64,000 nucleotides of DNA from Ciona intestinalis (taxonomy: Eukaryota > Chordata > Ascidiacea > Phlebobranchia > Cionidae): NCBI RefSeq assembly GCF_000224145.3, contig NC_020177.2:3503333-3567332 (forward strand). The letters run 5' to 3'. The position numbers and the translations under genes are program-made. The notes beneath the pieces were generated by a model. It was not told the DNA's origin. It was given only the letters and a program-made list of their open reading frames with translations, and ran no database searches. Each line of letters begins with the position of its first letter. Position 1 is the first letter of the stretch. Positions 23,351 to 38,300 of the stretch are shown piece by piece.

Positions 23351-26300
23351 TTATGGGTTAGGCCTATACTACAGATGCAGAAAAAAAAAAAACACAGACA
23401 GAGAATAAAAACACACGCATACAATTTTATAGAAAAATATACTTTAAAAAAATTGAATAAAAAGAAGCCTCCACAAACCTTTGCACTGATGGTTTTAAGT
23501 CGTTCCTCCGCAGTAGAAGATGCAGCTTGGTCCTTCAGCTTCCCAAGTGATCTCATTGCCTCCTCTCTGCTCTCGGAGATCAATCCTCTCACATCATCAT
23601 GGATGGAGAGATGACACTGAGCGAGACGGGACTTCATCTGTAAACAAGCCTCAAAGAGGTTCTGGACAAGATCCTAAAATAAGAAGAAAGAATGAATAGA
23701 CATTCTGTTTGAATAAGAGACTAACGATGGCATTTATCCGAAATATATATTTATTATATTATACAATATTCTAGCCTTGGATTTGGTCTGTTACATAATT
23801 CGTAGCACTTGATCGTGACTTGAATGAATGGAACTTATCTACCCATGAAGGGGCAAAAACAGTAGTTATAACACAGGTGTTCATACACCTTAAGCCTTTT
23901 CTTACCTCTACATATTTAAACCCTGCACTGTAACAGACCCGTATGCGCCAAACTTTTAGTTTACACAAATACTTTACCTGATAATCTTTTCTAACATCAT
24001 CTCTTATATCTTGATCCATGGTCATACTCTGCTCTCGCATCTCCGTTATCTTTGCACGCAGAGCTGTGATCTCAAGTATCAACTCATGACTGTGATCAGC
24101 CAGTTGGAACTGGATAAAACCAGTTTTGGTCAGAAATTTTAAAATTTTAATATAGTTTATTTTTTATGGGTCTTTGAGTAGACCTTTGGGTATTAAGTTT
24201 ATAGTATTCTGTTTTGTTAGTTAAGAGTGTTGAGGTAATAGGGCAACTCTTGCTTACACCCCAGGTCCCATGGTGTACCTTACCATAGGACTTTATGTAT
24301 TTAGAACAAATTGTTTGCATAAGGTATAGAAAACAGTAAAAACAAGTATGCAATATTTTAAGGATGGTTACCATTTTATTCTATGCGATTGAGGCCCTTG
24401 TCGAGAACCTGGGATTTAGGCCAGAAATTGGTCCATTACCCCAACAAGTGATTACTAGCATTTTAGTAGATAAAATTACCTGTGCATTCAAATCTCCATC
24501 AGAAGTTGTTGAATTCTTAGTTTTAAAAGCTTTCATCTCAAGTTCCTTCATATACAGTAGGTGGTGGTGATGACGCAGCAAATTTTCATAATATGCTGAG
24601 TAACTCTCGTAATTTTCTCGCTCCCTGGTAATATAAAAAAGCTTAGAAAAAAAACATTTTGCAAACCTTCCAAAAAAATGTCTTTTATTCGATGTCGTCC
24701 AACATCGTGATACGTTATTGGCACATTACCATGACGCCCAGTATGCTACAACCTACTAGTGACCACTGGGTTGAAGTTTTTTGTTTTGCCCAAAGACACA
24801 TGCCCCCTAATACCCATTGATTCCAATCAAAAGCACCAAAAACTGTAAGTCATGATAAAGATATATTAAAACATTATATTACCTTTGCATAACAGAAGAA
24901 GCAAGTTTGGATAACGCATGGTTAAGATGGTCTTTCTTGAAAATAACATTTCCATTCTCACTTTCGTATTCTGACATTAACCTGTATAAAGAAACTTTTT
25001 TAATAGGTAAAACGGTATATAGAATATAACACACAAATTCTTAAACATTTTCTATAACCACAACCCCTAAAGAACCCATGTTCAAGTTGAATCCTAATTT
25101 TGAGTTTTAACTAAGCCTAATGTTTCAGCATGCTTATTATTTTTTTTTTTTAATTACTAAACACTTCAGAAAATTGGACAAAAGCTTTAATGTATACCAT
25201 TAATACAAAAGGCATAATTTTCTATCACTTTTTTTATTAAAAAAAGACATTCCACCACACTTATACAACATTTATCAATTTTACCTCTGAATAAAATCTT
25301 CCACAATATGTGGACGACTGACGGTAAAATTTTCTCGTACGGCTCCGCCACCGCCACTGGATTGGCGCCAGAGATCAGCAGGAAGAGCCGTCTCTTCACG
25401 AGATCGCTCAGCCAGAACAAGAGTAAGCTCTCGACCAATCCGGTGCCTTACGTCGCTGATCATGTGACATTCAAGGACATCAAGCAGTTTGATAACCTGG
25501 TGTAAAAACAAAATCATTGAAAAAAATAAACTTTCGGTTACTTAAAACAAGTAAAATATAGCTCTTTTAGCAATTTTTTTCAACTCTATTCTATATAGGT
25601 GAGGTCCTACAGCGTGGCACGCCATGAGTTCTGAAATTTAGGCCAGATTTGGCCCATTAACCCGACACCCAGGGTGCTACAACCCATTGAGTGACCACTA
25701 TGTTGGAACAATGTACGTGTATTGTCCAATGAAACATATGCCTATTACCATTCGTATCAGAATCTCGTATCAGAATATCCTTCGATAACTGAACAATGGG
25801 CCAGATAAAAACTTGCCTTATAAACAAAATAACATAACTTTTAAAAAAAGGTAAAAACCACAAAAAAACAACAGCACCAGTCATACCAGCCTAGCACGAA
25901 CAGCAAGTTCTGGAGCTCCAGGTGGGTTGCTGATTGGTTGATCATCTGAAGCTGCGTCGTCATATTGGTCAAGATGGCCCATCTGCCGAGCCATAGTTGT
26001 GAACACGGGAGCCATAATTTCAGATCGGAAAATGTGAGAAAAGTCTCTGTGTACGAAAGGAAATAAATTTAAAAAAACTATAAGAATCTGTTTTTTCTAA
26101 CTCTGACTATCTATTCAATATGGGTAAACACAGTGAGCCAGAAAACATTACAATTCAGCCAAAAAATGGTTCATTACCACTACTTTAGAATATGCATTTA
26201 ACATGGGTGGGGTTTTACAGTGATACCTGTAACTTCCAAATTAGGCCAAAGTTTTCCCATTAACCCAGCAAGGCCAACACCCAGGGTATTGCATACATTA

Positions 26301-29300
26301 CCTGAACAGTTCAGGAGAATTTATATCTTCAATATGAAGCTTGTGTTTCCCCCAGTTCAGTTTGAGAAGTTCTAGTTGCTTCCAAAGTTTTAAAAAGCAG
26401 TTCATGAGCCTGGGAACAAGTGGCAGCAATATTAGAGTTGAATTTGTTCATTTTTCATGATGAAAACAGCATTTTTTGAATAGCAAGGAGGGCTAAAGGC
26501 TCATTTTTATTCTTTTTTTCTAGCTATCAAGTATAATGTAAATATCCTTTTAGCGGATCATCTGGTAAAAAAATCGCAATATATTTTGGACGTTTCGACT
26601 GCCATACCGCAAGACTTTTTAGGGAATGTAACGCAACATACAAGCAAGCGGAAATTTAAAATAAATGGAAAAAGGGCAAGATAAAAATGAAAATAGGCAC
26701 TGCCATACCATACCTGTAGGCTTCAAGTGGGTTCTCCATTTTGGAAAGAGGTTTAGTTGGGTCTATCTCTGGCCCCTTTGGTTTTATCATCTTTGCTTCT
26801 TCTTCTTCATTTTCTTCCTCTGGAGCAGGAGCAGCTTTTGGTGGAGGTGGTGTCTAAAAAACATATATAATTTTTTTTTTTTGGGGGGGGGGTATAATAA
26901 ATAGATTTTATAGGAGATATATTTCTTTTTTGTTTAAGACACTTATAGTAAAATTATGAAAAAACAACATTTTGTGCTATAATACCAAAATAATGAGTGC
27001 CAAAAATATACCTTTTTCGGAGGTATTAAAAACCAAGATTTTGTGCTAAAATACCAACACATACCTTTCCACTATCAGGGCGACCATTTTTACCAACATG
27101 ACATAACATTAAGAATCCCTTGGGCATTTCTTCAGCAGTACCTTTAATAAAAAGTAAAAGTTGTTCTTAATTGCAATAGTTTTTAAGTGTTTTTACAACT
27201 CAGATGTATTTTTTCGCCACTCAAGAATAAAAAAAAAATTCATTTAATTCTATATCTTACAATACTTTCAGTAAAATTCCAATGAAAAAATTCAAATCCA
27301 ATGCAATTTAAACACAGTTTAACTTTTTAATTTTTTACCTTCTAATGCCATTAGTGCAGCTGTGCCTCCCTTTAAAACTTCTTGTAACAGCAAAGCAACA
27401 CCAAGTATTTCCCCATTAGCACATTGACGCTCAGTGTTGGATAAACCAGCCAAACAAAGTTGTGTGCATGATTCTACATCTTTCCAATACTGAGGGTATG
27501 CAGTTGGGTGGTGGCCGTTTGAACATTGGAAACTATGAGAATATAAGAGGAATGAATGAAACTTTATATCAGCGTGGTAGGAAAAGGGCAGTCGTTATAA
27601 AATGGGTGTTCTGTTTCATACATGTCATGCTCGCTTATGAATTACCACGTATGTAACTTTGCGAGTGTGGTTTTTCTGTACGACTGGCAATTTAGACAAG
27701 CCATTGGTGACCACTGGGTTGGAGCAACCGCTGGGTTGGACCACAAAGCTAAGTATAAAAAGATGTAAAAACTAATGTAAAAATATCTACAAAAAACATT
27801 TAAAAATTCAACAAAAAATATTAATGTTAAAAATTAAGAAATTTTTTTAATTTGTTAAGAGACCTCAGCCATGGGAAGAGAATCTTTGCATCAGAAGTCC
27901 CCGCATCCAGAGGTTCCGGACACCGGATGAAGCAAGTTAAGCTTCCTTGGGTGATGTTGCTGAGAGATGGGAGAGCAAAATGCATGTTGTTGTTGATGGA
28001 GTGGAAAGCTGAAAGGTTTTCTGTGGCCAGGAAGGTTTCCCTGTGGGTAGAAGTAACTTGAAAATTGAAACATATTGATATGTAGCAGGGGTTGGGAAAA
28101 TATACTATAACCGCTAAAAAAATTGACTGTTTTTCTGGAGTTATACAGTCTTTGTTTATACAGTGGAAAGGGAAACTAAGTCCTGTCCACACTTTTGTAC
28201 TGAATTGGTGACCCTCACAATTACATACGCGGTATCCTATAAATGGACATGGGTGTATAAAACAGAACACCCATGTTATAGTGACTGTCGTTGCCCCAAC
28301 ACGCGAGTTTAAATAAGTCACATTTATTTATTCATTTAAAACGTCAAGCACAAGGGGTATTAACATCAGGATTATAACGACTATTGTTTTCCAGCCACAC
28401 AAGGATAAATAAGTCACATTTATTAATTCAAAACATTTTTTCACATATAAAAAAAAAGTAAATTCACCTCATAGCATGCCTCACTGCTGCATCAAACTGC
28501 AGGAAAAAGTTTTCCTTCTTTAAAGTAAGTAGATTGGCTACTTGTTTGGGGTCTTTGGTATAGGGGAAAGCTCCTTCTTTAAGAATGTTAATTTGCTGCT
28601 GAATTTCACTCAATTCTGAACCAACACCTGGAATTTATTTAAAATTGTTGCTGTCAAGTATATTATACTTGTTATTTAAAGTAACTGAAAATTATTTGTG
28701 TAGGTTAATGGAAACGCTACTTACCGAAAAACTCTAATGATGTCTTGTCATATGGCAGTTAAAACAGCGATCTTTTTAAATTACCAAAAAAAACTCAGAA
28801 AAATTCCTTTCACACTTATAATACACTAAATAGTTTCGAAAAAAATGCACAAAAAAATCTATAGAACTACACTTATTAAAATTTCTGAAAAATTACACAA
28901 AAAAGATACAAAAAAAAACAGACCTATAGTATCAAGTACACTTACTTAAATTTCAATCAAGACACTAAAAATTCATAATAATAAAAATCCAAATACCTTC
29001 TGCCCCGCCCCAGTCTGCAGCAACGCTGTAATTTGATTGGTCCACAAGTTGCTGCTTCAGACGAGCACTGCCGAGCCGTGCATGCGCGCATAAATATAGG
29101 ATGATGTCATGAAGTGATGACGCAATCAACAACCATGTTGATAAAACTTCTTGCTGGGCCTGTAAGTAATATGTACAGTAATATGTAGTAGATTATTTTC
29201 TGTTACTTCTGCTACCTGGTATTATGTATCCTTTTTGGATCCAATGTTGTTTAAAATGTTAATTTTATTCATTTTTATTGCCCAAAAAAATCCTTTTTCT

Positions 29301-32300
29301 ACCCGAGCCAAAAAATCAACAAGAATAGAATATATAGGTTGTTACTGCCAGAGTGCCAGGCCTATCCCTTTTTAAGTTGCAGGGCTACAGTTATACAATC
29401 CTGTAATTACTCTTTGTTTACTACTAAATGGGATGAGAAAAAGAATAAAAGGAAATGTCTAATCTTACCCTAGCCTACTATAAATTAAAATTGTAATATA
29501 AAAAAGATATTACCCAGTCATCTATAGTCATACCACAAAGTAATACATATAAGGCACAAGACTTTTACTATGATTTACCTCATAATCAAGATTCCTATAT
29601 GCTATCACCACTTCTGTGTAATGAGGTATGAACCAAATGTTCATGAAAGATTTTCCATCTGGAGATAAAACACGACGTGGTCTTCGATGGAGAGATTTTG
29701 GATCAGGAATCATTGCTGACACATCATCCTGATTGTAATAAACATAATGAGACATTATGAATTGGGTATTTTTGAATACATTTGTGCATTTAGTAATATA
29801 TTGGCCACTAAAATACTTTGTGTACATAATTTTTTGGTCGTTTTTTTTGTTTTTTTGTGTTGGCCATTTTTCATTGTTTTTTTTTATTTGTGAGTTTTTT
29901 TTGCATTGTTTTATTTTCACAGGTCACATATGCCCAATGACAACAATATAAAACGCATTCAGTCTCAAATGGTGGCTTGAATTTATTTTACCCTTGCAGT
30001 ATATTATATAGTTATATACAATTTTTACACGATTTAAACCTAAATCTCACCAATTTCCTTTTTTTCTCATGCGGTCTCCCCACAAGAAAGTAATTATCCC
30101 TTGTAGAAGGAAAAGGTTCCAACGCGCTTAATATGTTGGAGTAACAAGCTATTATCTGTGATCTCATTGCATGTAGACCCATGCGGAATGAAACTCTAAA
30201 TAGGTAGAAAAATACTGTTTTAAGGTCTTGTAGTACTTTGCCTTTTTAAAAGGTGAAATAATATTGTTTCCTATTCCTATATTTAAGTTATATTTAAAGA
30301 AATATAAGAGAAAATATCAAGAAAATAAGAGAAAAATTCAAGAAAATTTAGAAAAAAGACTACAAAACTTAGAAGTTCCCTATATTTAAAAAAAAATTAG
30401 AAAATTTGTTTTTTAAAACAGAGGATTCAAAAACACACAGACAAAAATGACTGCAGCGTAGTCTTTCTAAATGTTACAAAAAGTTTCCACCAATGAAATA
30501 AATAGTTAACTGCTTACTCTTTGCAGAAGTCAGTGACAAAAGTACGTTTTAGTTTTTCAATTTCACCAGGTTTTCTCATGGTCATTCCTGCGGTTTCTTT
30601 TTTATGAATGAAAGCATTCACTACTACATCCCGTGGACCTGTCTTTTCTAGTTGGATAGATATGAAAGCATCTTGTGCCCTGTGAAATGTGATGTAATGG
30701 TAAAAACCTAGATGGATATAAAAAATTGAAATAATCTTTTTTTTACTCGCTCGGCAGGGCAATCACAGTTGTATAACATTAGTGTACTGCTTCATACACC
30801 CCATGTCCGCTTACGAGTTACCATGTATGTAACTTTGAGGGTGATTACTTTTTGAATTTGACTGACACTTTAGACAGCGGATAAAGAACTAAAGAGTTAG
30901 AGCAGTTGTCGTTAAGTGTTGCACAAGGACATATATGTACATAAAAGTATGCGCCCAGCGCATTGTATATATTGGCAATACAAATGACTAATCTAGACTT
31001 TCATGCAAAATTTGGGTACCCTGAAGATATTAAATAAGAATGGGGTAATATATATTAATAGTGAAAATGAAATATTACAGGAAAAGTGGTTTCTAAAACA
31101 TGCAAAGATTTATATAAACTGTTTTTTTCTACGGCAGGGTTTTTGAAACTTTGCTTACTACTTATTTTAATCCTGTAACAATTTTTCCCAACCCTAACTT
31201 TACAAGTATAATGTATGCAGTAAAATCAATTACTTTTGGTGACCCCTGAAGTATGTCCAGTTTTGGGCAGTTTCACAGTGTTGCCAGTGGCAGTTTCCAA
31301 ATTAACTCTGTACTGCCCAGATAGATTACTTATATAACTGGAAGCACTGATAAGTGCTATGTATTCTGTTTTGTTCTATGTAAAAATTTGTAAACCAAAG
31401 AAAAGAGGCATGCTTAGGTATAATGGGTCAACTTTGTACTACATCTCAGTTCCCTTGTTGTAGAATTTCACCCATGAAATATAATGCATGCATTTTATAT
31501 TGGTTCCCATGCACTATTGCATGCATATACCCATCACATTAAACTTACAAATGCTTTTCAACCGTATCTTCATGAAACCAGACATGTTTCCCAGGTAAAT
31601 TGGGCTTCTTACCCACATTCTCTACACTAGTTTGTAAAACAATTACAAACTTATTTTTTTATTTTTTCAAACTTTAAAAAATTTTGTACAATTTTATAAA
31701 ACATTTAAAACTTCATAAAACACTTTTTAACAAGGTTGTATATAGTCAATTTAAATTTTTTGCTAAATTAAGGTCACAACGATAAAGTGTTCAGTGTGAG
31801 TTTACTATAGGGTTTCTTTTACTATTATTTCTCTTCTGATCGCCATATTAATAAATGCGACTTTTGTTATTGTATTCACATGGATAAATACAAATGATAT
31901 ATTCATATTGTGTGGATTCACCTTTTCTGCTTGTCAAAACCAAACTTTAGTTTCCCTGCATAACTGTGACCACGTCTACCAATATTGGGTGAGGCTGCCC
32001 CAGACCTGGCAGTGCCTTGTGTTAGTGTAGTACTAATACTGTGGCTGCTACGTGTCTCAGACCCCTGGGAAAATAATGATTTTTATGTAGGACTGTGTAT
32101 TATACACAAGTACATATATAGAAACTAAGTAAATATGTAATTTGCAACTTTGTATTTCGACTTGGTCTATAGTACTAGTTTAGCACTAAAAAAAGTAGAA
32201 GTTTTTATCTGATTTTGTGTTATATTTAAAACACATACCTTGAGTAAATATAGAAATTGAGTAAATAAACATGCAATGTGCATCCTTGTATTAGGACTTG

Positions 32301-35300
32301 AAATATACCATAGAGTAGCATTTAATAAATGCAATACTTTATGAGTAAAAAGTTTAGGCCACCCTGGTCTTATCTATGCCACAGCATTAAAATACACACT
32401 GTCTTAAAAAATAAAAATTAGAAGGCAACCAAAAAATAAAAGGAAATATAGACCATTATACATACTTTAGTTGTATCGTTGTGTGAAGCTGCTTTCATCT
32501 CTTTCCATTGTGAGCAGTTGTTTGATTGCGTTATAGCAACCGTAAGAGCATTCTTATGCGTCACTTGGCATGCCACAACCACACGCATATTCTCTAAACA
32601 GCTATCCGAATCCACAAACTAAACAATAAAAAGAGGGTTGGAATTGAATGATTGAATGTACCTGGCTTTATCCTGGCGTGGCTAAAAAATGACAGTTGTT
32701 CTAATAGGGGTATTTCGTTTCATACACCGCGATCCAGCTTAGCAGTTACCACGTATGTAACTTTGTACAGAATTTTTTTTCTGTATGGATTTAGACAGGC
32801 CATTTGTGACCACTGGGTTGAATCTATTGCCATTAGGTGTCTTGTCCAAGGTCACATAACCCCGCAACGGTAGGATACATCATGTGTGTTTTAAGAAACA
32901 TCTAAAGACACATACCTGTATAAATGATTCCCTGGTTCTAAATGAGAACTTTGGTAAATGGTTTTCATCCATTTCTTGAATAGCAAGCAACATATGTTGT
33001 GGTATAAACCTGAAAGGTTTAATATATTTGTGTATAAACAAATGTAATTTGTTTTACACCTGCGTGGCAGGGAATCAACAGTCAATATAACACAGGTGTT
33101 CGGTTTTTGAGGAAAATTGCTTATATTTTATTTTTATGTATGGCTGAAAACTTAGTCAACCCATTAGTAACTACTGGGTAAAGCAGTTGCTGTTAAGTGT
33201 CTTGCCCAAGATTACATTTGCCAACAATGGTAGCAGCAGCGGGCCTTGAACCCTAAATTCTAGGTTACAGGCAGGCGCGATAACCATTGTGTCACAACAC
33301 CAAATATATAGAAACTATATGGCAACACTTATGCTTTCTTTATAGCTTACCTATCTGCACTGATGTCATCTGGTATAAAGTTAGTAATAGTAGAAGGGTG
33401 AGGGTCAACTTTTTCTTTACGATTTGCAAATTCAAACTGAACAAGTCTCAAGTACATGTGAAACTCTTCAAATCCCATTTCAGATGATGCTTGCTTATAT
33501 AACCTGTGTGTAATATAGAGTTTATATACATCATTATTCATATAATTTGTAGTATTTATATAATTGGTTTAACCCAGTAGTTCTTTATGGGTTTTACCAA
33601 ATTGTCAGCAATAAACTAAAAATAATCCTCCCCAAAAATCATCCACAAAGTTAAATATGAAAATAACTCATAAACCGGCACAAGCGTATGAAACAGAACA
33701 TCCGTGTTATAACGACTGTTTTTGGTCTCCCACGGGAGGATAAATATCTTACATTCATTTAACTAAATAAAAAAATTACCTTGCAAGTATTTCTGTCTCT
33801 CCTGCCGCCTCAATCAATCGATGACGCAGAAGAATTACTTCCAGTGATTTTTTCCATGTTTCCATGGCAACAGAGCGTGAGTCAGCAATTTTTGTCGCAG
33901 AATTTTCAATTTCCTGCGCAAGTACTGCCTGCACAGCATCACATACCAAGGAAGGGACTTCAACAAAAGCATCACAGAAGAGCTAAAAAAAAGATTGTAT
34001 TAAATTAAGCTGTGTTGCATATTTTGGGTAACTTTTACCTTAGTATGCTTATTATTCAACAATACATTAAAACATATGCAAAAGAAATCATATTCTATAT
34101 GGGTGAGATCCTACTGCATGGCACGCAATGGGACCTGAGATTTAGACCAAAGTTGTCCCATTACCCTACACCCAGGGCAATTCTACGACATGGACCTTAT
34201 CAAATATTAGAGCCTGTTCTTTTCCAGAAGGTAGGCAAGGGATTTAACGGTAACGTATAGGATTTCTCCACTTTATAGCTTGGCCAAGGATAGATTCGTT
34301 TATGTATTGTGGGTATATTATATATATATACATTGGCATCCATAGGTTTTATAATAATCAGGGTTGAGTATGCTTACATGTTATATAATCAGTCTGGATG
34401 TTAGGGTAATGGGCCAACTCTGATTTTAATGCTAGGTCCTGACAAGGATCTCACCCATATAGAATATAACAGTCAAATATATTTAAAAAGTTAAATTACA
34501 TCTTTTTGTATCTGTGCAGGATATGAGGCTCCAATATCCAACATTCCATTCCATTCACGTTGTGCTAACTCCAACGCTTGTTTTTCGAGGTTGATGTGTT
34601 CACTCATGCATGTAGGCCGGTAGGTCTGAAAGGAAATGGAACCTCATGCTCACTGCCAGTTATGGCTAAAACATATAAGTTAAGCCCACTAATGCATTTT
34701 TGCATTGAAATTTTTAAAGGGGATTTCTGGGCAACAAAATATCATTCCAGAATGGTGCAAACTGTTTATTAAAACAAAATATTTTCTACATTGGCCTACA
34801 GTTTATATATAATTTCCAAATTGAAATATTGTGTTTTTGAAAGTTAATCGTAACTAAAGAGATATATCTTTCATTCCCATAAAATAATATTTTATTACCT
34901 GTTCTAGATCGTGCATGGTGCCACGCAATGCTTCATATACTCTGTTAGCAGCAACACCCAGTGTTGGGTGGAATTCTACCATGTCCAGGTGTTTTAATGC
35001 TGGCCTGTGAATAAATGAATGAATGAAAGTTGCTTTATTCTCATGTAGCCGGAAAATAAGTCAGTATAACATGGGTGTTTTGATTTATGCACCTCATGCC
35101 AGCTTACGGGTTACTTTGTATGTAACTTTATGGGTGAATATTTTTTCTGTGTGGCTGACAACCCATTAGTGACCACTGGGTTGGAGCAATTATAGTTAAA
35201 TGGCTTGCCCAAGGACATATACGCCCACCATGGTAGCAACCACGCGCCTTGAACCCATAACCTCTGGGTCAGAGATACGCCTGCTAACAACTTTGCTACA

Positions 35301-38300
35301 GCACTGGCCAGCTGTTGTAATGACATATTGAACATTTTAATAAGGTTTATACAGTTGTATTAAACATTAAAAATTCCAGACAGCCGTTTTGCTTGTGATA
35401 TTTTTAACTTACTTTGAAAGATTGAGAGCAATTTCTTGTTTGTTAGGAATAGATAGGGGCATACCAAGCATATGGTTGGGACGAGTTACTTGTTTCACGT
35501 ATGTACGGCAATCATCTATGTGACTTGACAGTATCTGTAAAAAAAATATTCTAACAGTAAATTTTCTTACTTTTTAACAAAACTTCATGTTTATCAACAC
35601 ACAATATTAGCCAACTATATTTCACCTGTGTCAATAGAAGTGTCCGTAATCTGAGGCAGGCACACTCGTTTCTATAAACTCGAATAAAGTAATCGTGGGT
35701 GAAGTCATAACGTGGTCGTTGGTGTAATATGTCAGTCAGTATCTGAGAAAAAAAATATATTTTTACAAATGTTTATTTTTAGTATTGAGCATAGTGTGTT
35801 TTCATTAGCTTTTGGTACGGCGCTTTAGCTCAGTGGTTAGGTTTTATTGTAACTTAAAGATACAGATTCCAAATAAATAGCAAACCTGTGTTATATCTTG
35901 TCTTTCAACTGGATCAAACGTATTTTGATAAGCTTCTAAGTAGCAATCTAGTAGCTGGAAGGTATGATGTATTTATTGTTTAGTTAAAGAATTAAGTTAA
36001 ATTTAATGTTTGTTTCACTGAGCATTTGACTAAAAGTCAAACACGAGATGCATTTAATACTGAAAAATTTTAAACTGTTTTTTTCCTGTTCAATTTTATA
36101 GTAACTTGAAAGCTAGTACGAGGTGTATGAAACAAAACACCAATGATATAACGACTTTCAAGGATAAAAAAAAACATTTATTGAATCCTGCCTTACTTTT
36201 CGCTTGTTGACCAAAAAGTTAAGTTCACACGTCCACATATCAAGTATGACAGCAAATCTATCAATTTCACGATGACCATACGATGCAATGTCAACCTCAC
36301 CAGGCGCCTCGTGGCGACGTTGTACTCTTTCTGGTGATGAACGGCGGTGCACAGATCTGTTTTCTGGAAATAAAATGCTTTTTCAGTTTGTGAAAAGAAT
36401 GTATTTTTCTAACACAAACGGAACATATGAAAATGAATACAATTCTGTCCTATAAATGGGCTGTTATGTTTGTATTTAAACATAAATAAAGCATTTCTAC
36501 AATGTATATATGAATGAATGTAAATTACTTTAACCCAGTGGCCGGAAACGACAGTGGTTATAACGTGGGTATTTTGTTTTTATATACTTTGTGCCAGTTT
36601 ACAAGTTACCACATAAGTAACTTTGTGGGTGATGTTTTCTTGTATTTTATTTAGGCAATTTTCTGTAAGCGTCTTTCCCAAGGGCACATACACTCACAAT
36701 GGTACCAGCAACAAGCCTTGAACCCATAACCTCTATACCACAGCGCCAGACCATTTTAATATAATAAGGTTCATAAAACACATATTTTCTGGTACGTTTT
36801 AATATAAAATCTCAGAATCAACCAATATATCCGCACACAAACCTGTATCCTTGTGTATAAACTGTGAAGCCATCAGCAAAAGTTCCTTCTCAAGTTCTTT
36901 AAGTTCAATCAAAGCTGATTCATATATTATGTAATACCCTCTCTGGTCTTGAACATGGGGGGTAGACCCAAACCCTAGGGACCCTGTTCTTAGTGACGAG
37001 GCAGTAATTGACCCTTGTCCGACCCCACCGTCACCTCCTACCCCCTCATCAACTGGGTCTGTCTCTTCGGGGTCCAGGGTGTAAAAATCGTCATGATTTT
37101 CAACCCCGTTAAATTCCATGAACTTGTTCTGATCAATCTGAATAAATTAATGAATGTAGCGTCTTTTTACGGTCGAAACGACAGTCGTTACAACACGATG
37201 TTCTGTTTCATACACCTTGTGCCCGCATACGCGTTACTACGTCTCTAACTTTGTTGAATATGTTTAACTTTATGGCTGCCCAAATATTAAATCCCATAAC
37301 CTTTCATGCTGTACGACAAGGTTCATAGTCAAGTAAACAAAAAAGAAGTTTAGGTACAGAATAAAAACTACTGTTCAAGCAGCCAAACTATTTAAAGTTA
37401 AATATTTTGTACATTTCGATATTTCGTACAAAATAATAAAGTACATTGTACCTTAAAATCAGAAGAAAAAAAATTAGAATTTCCTATAAAAAAATGCAAT
37501 TATATATTCTACCTTAAAATCAGCAGGTGTATTATGCATGTAGTGATGAGATCCGATACCACGACTGTGTCCTTTACCACCACTGGCTTGTTCAACCTTC
37601 TGGTTATAAGATGCTTGGTTTTTCTTACTACCTAATTTTCCTAGGAATTAAAACAGAAACTTAGTTGAGTGCTCAGATATAGTACAGAGGATACAAGTTC
37701 AAGGCTCTCCACTGCCGCCATTGTAGGCAGAAGAAGAAATGTTTAAAAAAAAATTCTCCAAATCATTAGACTGCATGGGTTGTCCAAATTGTGAGCCATA
37801 CACTATAAAAAAAATTATACACTAAGTTACGTACAAGGTTACTCCAAAGCGGGCACAAGGTGTATGAAACAAAACAATGGTGTTATAACCACTGTCATTG
37901 CCCTAGCACATGAGGATAAAGGATTTACAGTAGTATTGATATACAGGAGGAGTTAAACTTTATGCAGCAATATTTTGGCTTGTGTAACTTTTCATCACCT
38001 TTTTTCTTGTTGTCTTCTTTCTCGCTGGCTGAACTTTCCTTTTCATTTTTCTTGCTCTCTTCCGCCTCCAGTGACAGACCACCATCAAAAATCGTAATTG
38101 TTCTTTCAACACTAGATAAAGTATTTTTTTTTGTTAAACACATACAAATTAAAACATATTTGAGACATAAATACTAGATTAAGAATAAAAAAATGCTATA
38201 TAATAGATTTTTATTATACCTGTAAAAAAATGGAACACAAACATAATAAATAAAGAATAATAAAAACTCTTTTAACTTACCTTTTAAAATAGTTCAAAAT

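Noticed and set aside
33232..33262. Possible tRNA gene from the GGTTCAAGGCC B box
   Set aside because: No complete cloverleaf; the box is part of the SINE head repeated in many introns.
37925..38143. Reading through exon 38111-37999 to a stop as the end of a separate gene
   Set aside because: The next exon (37640-37513) joins in phase if the donor after AAAAAAG is used, and the protein clearly continues; the donor remains uncertain.
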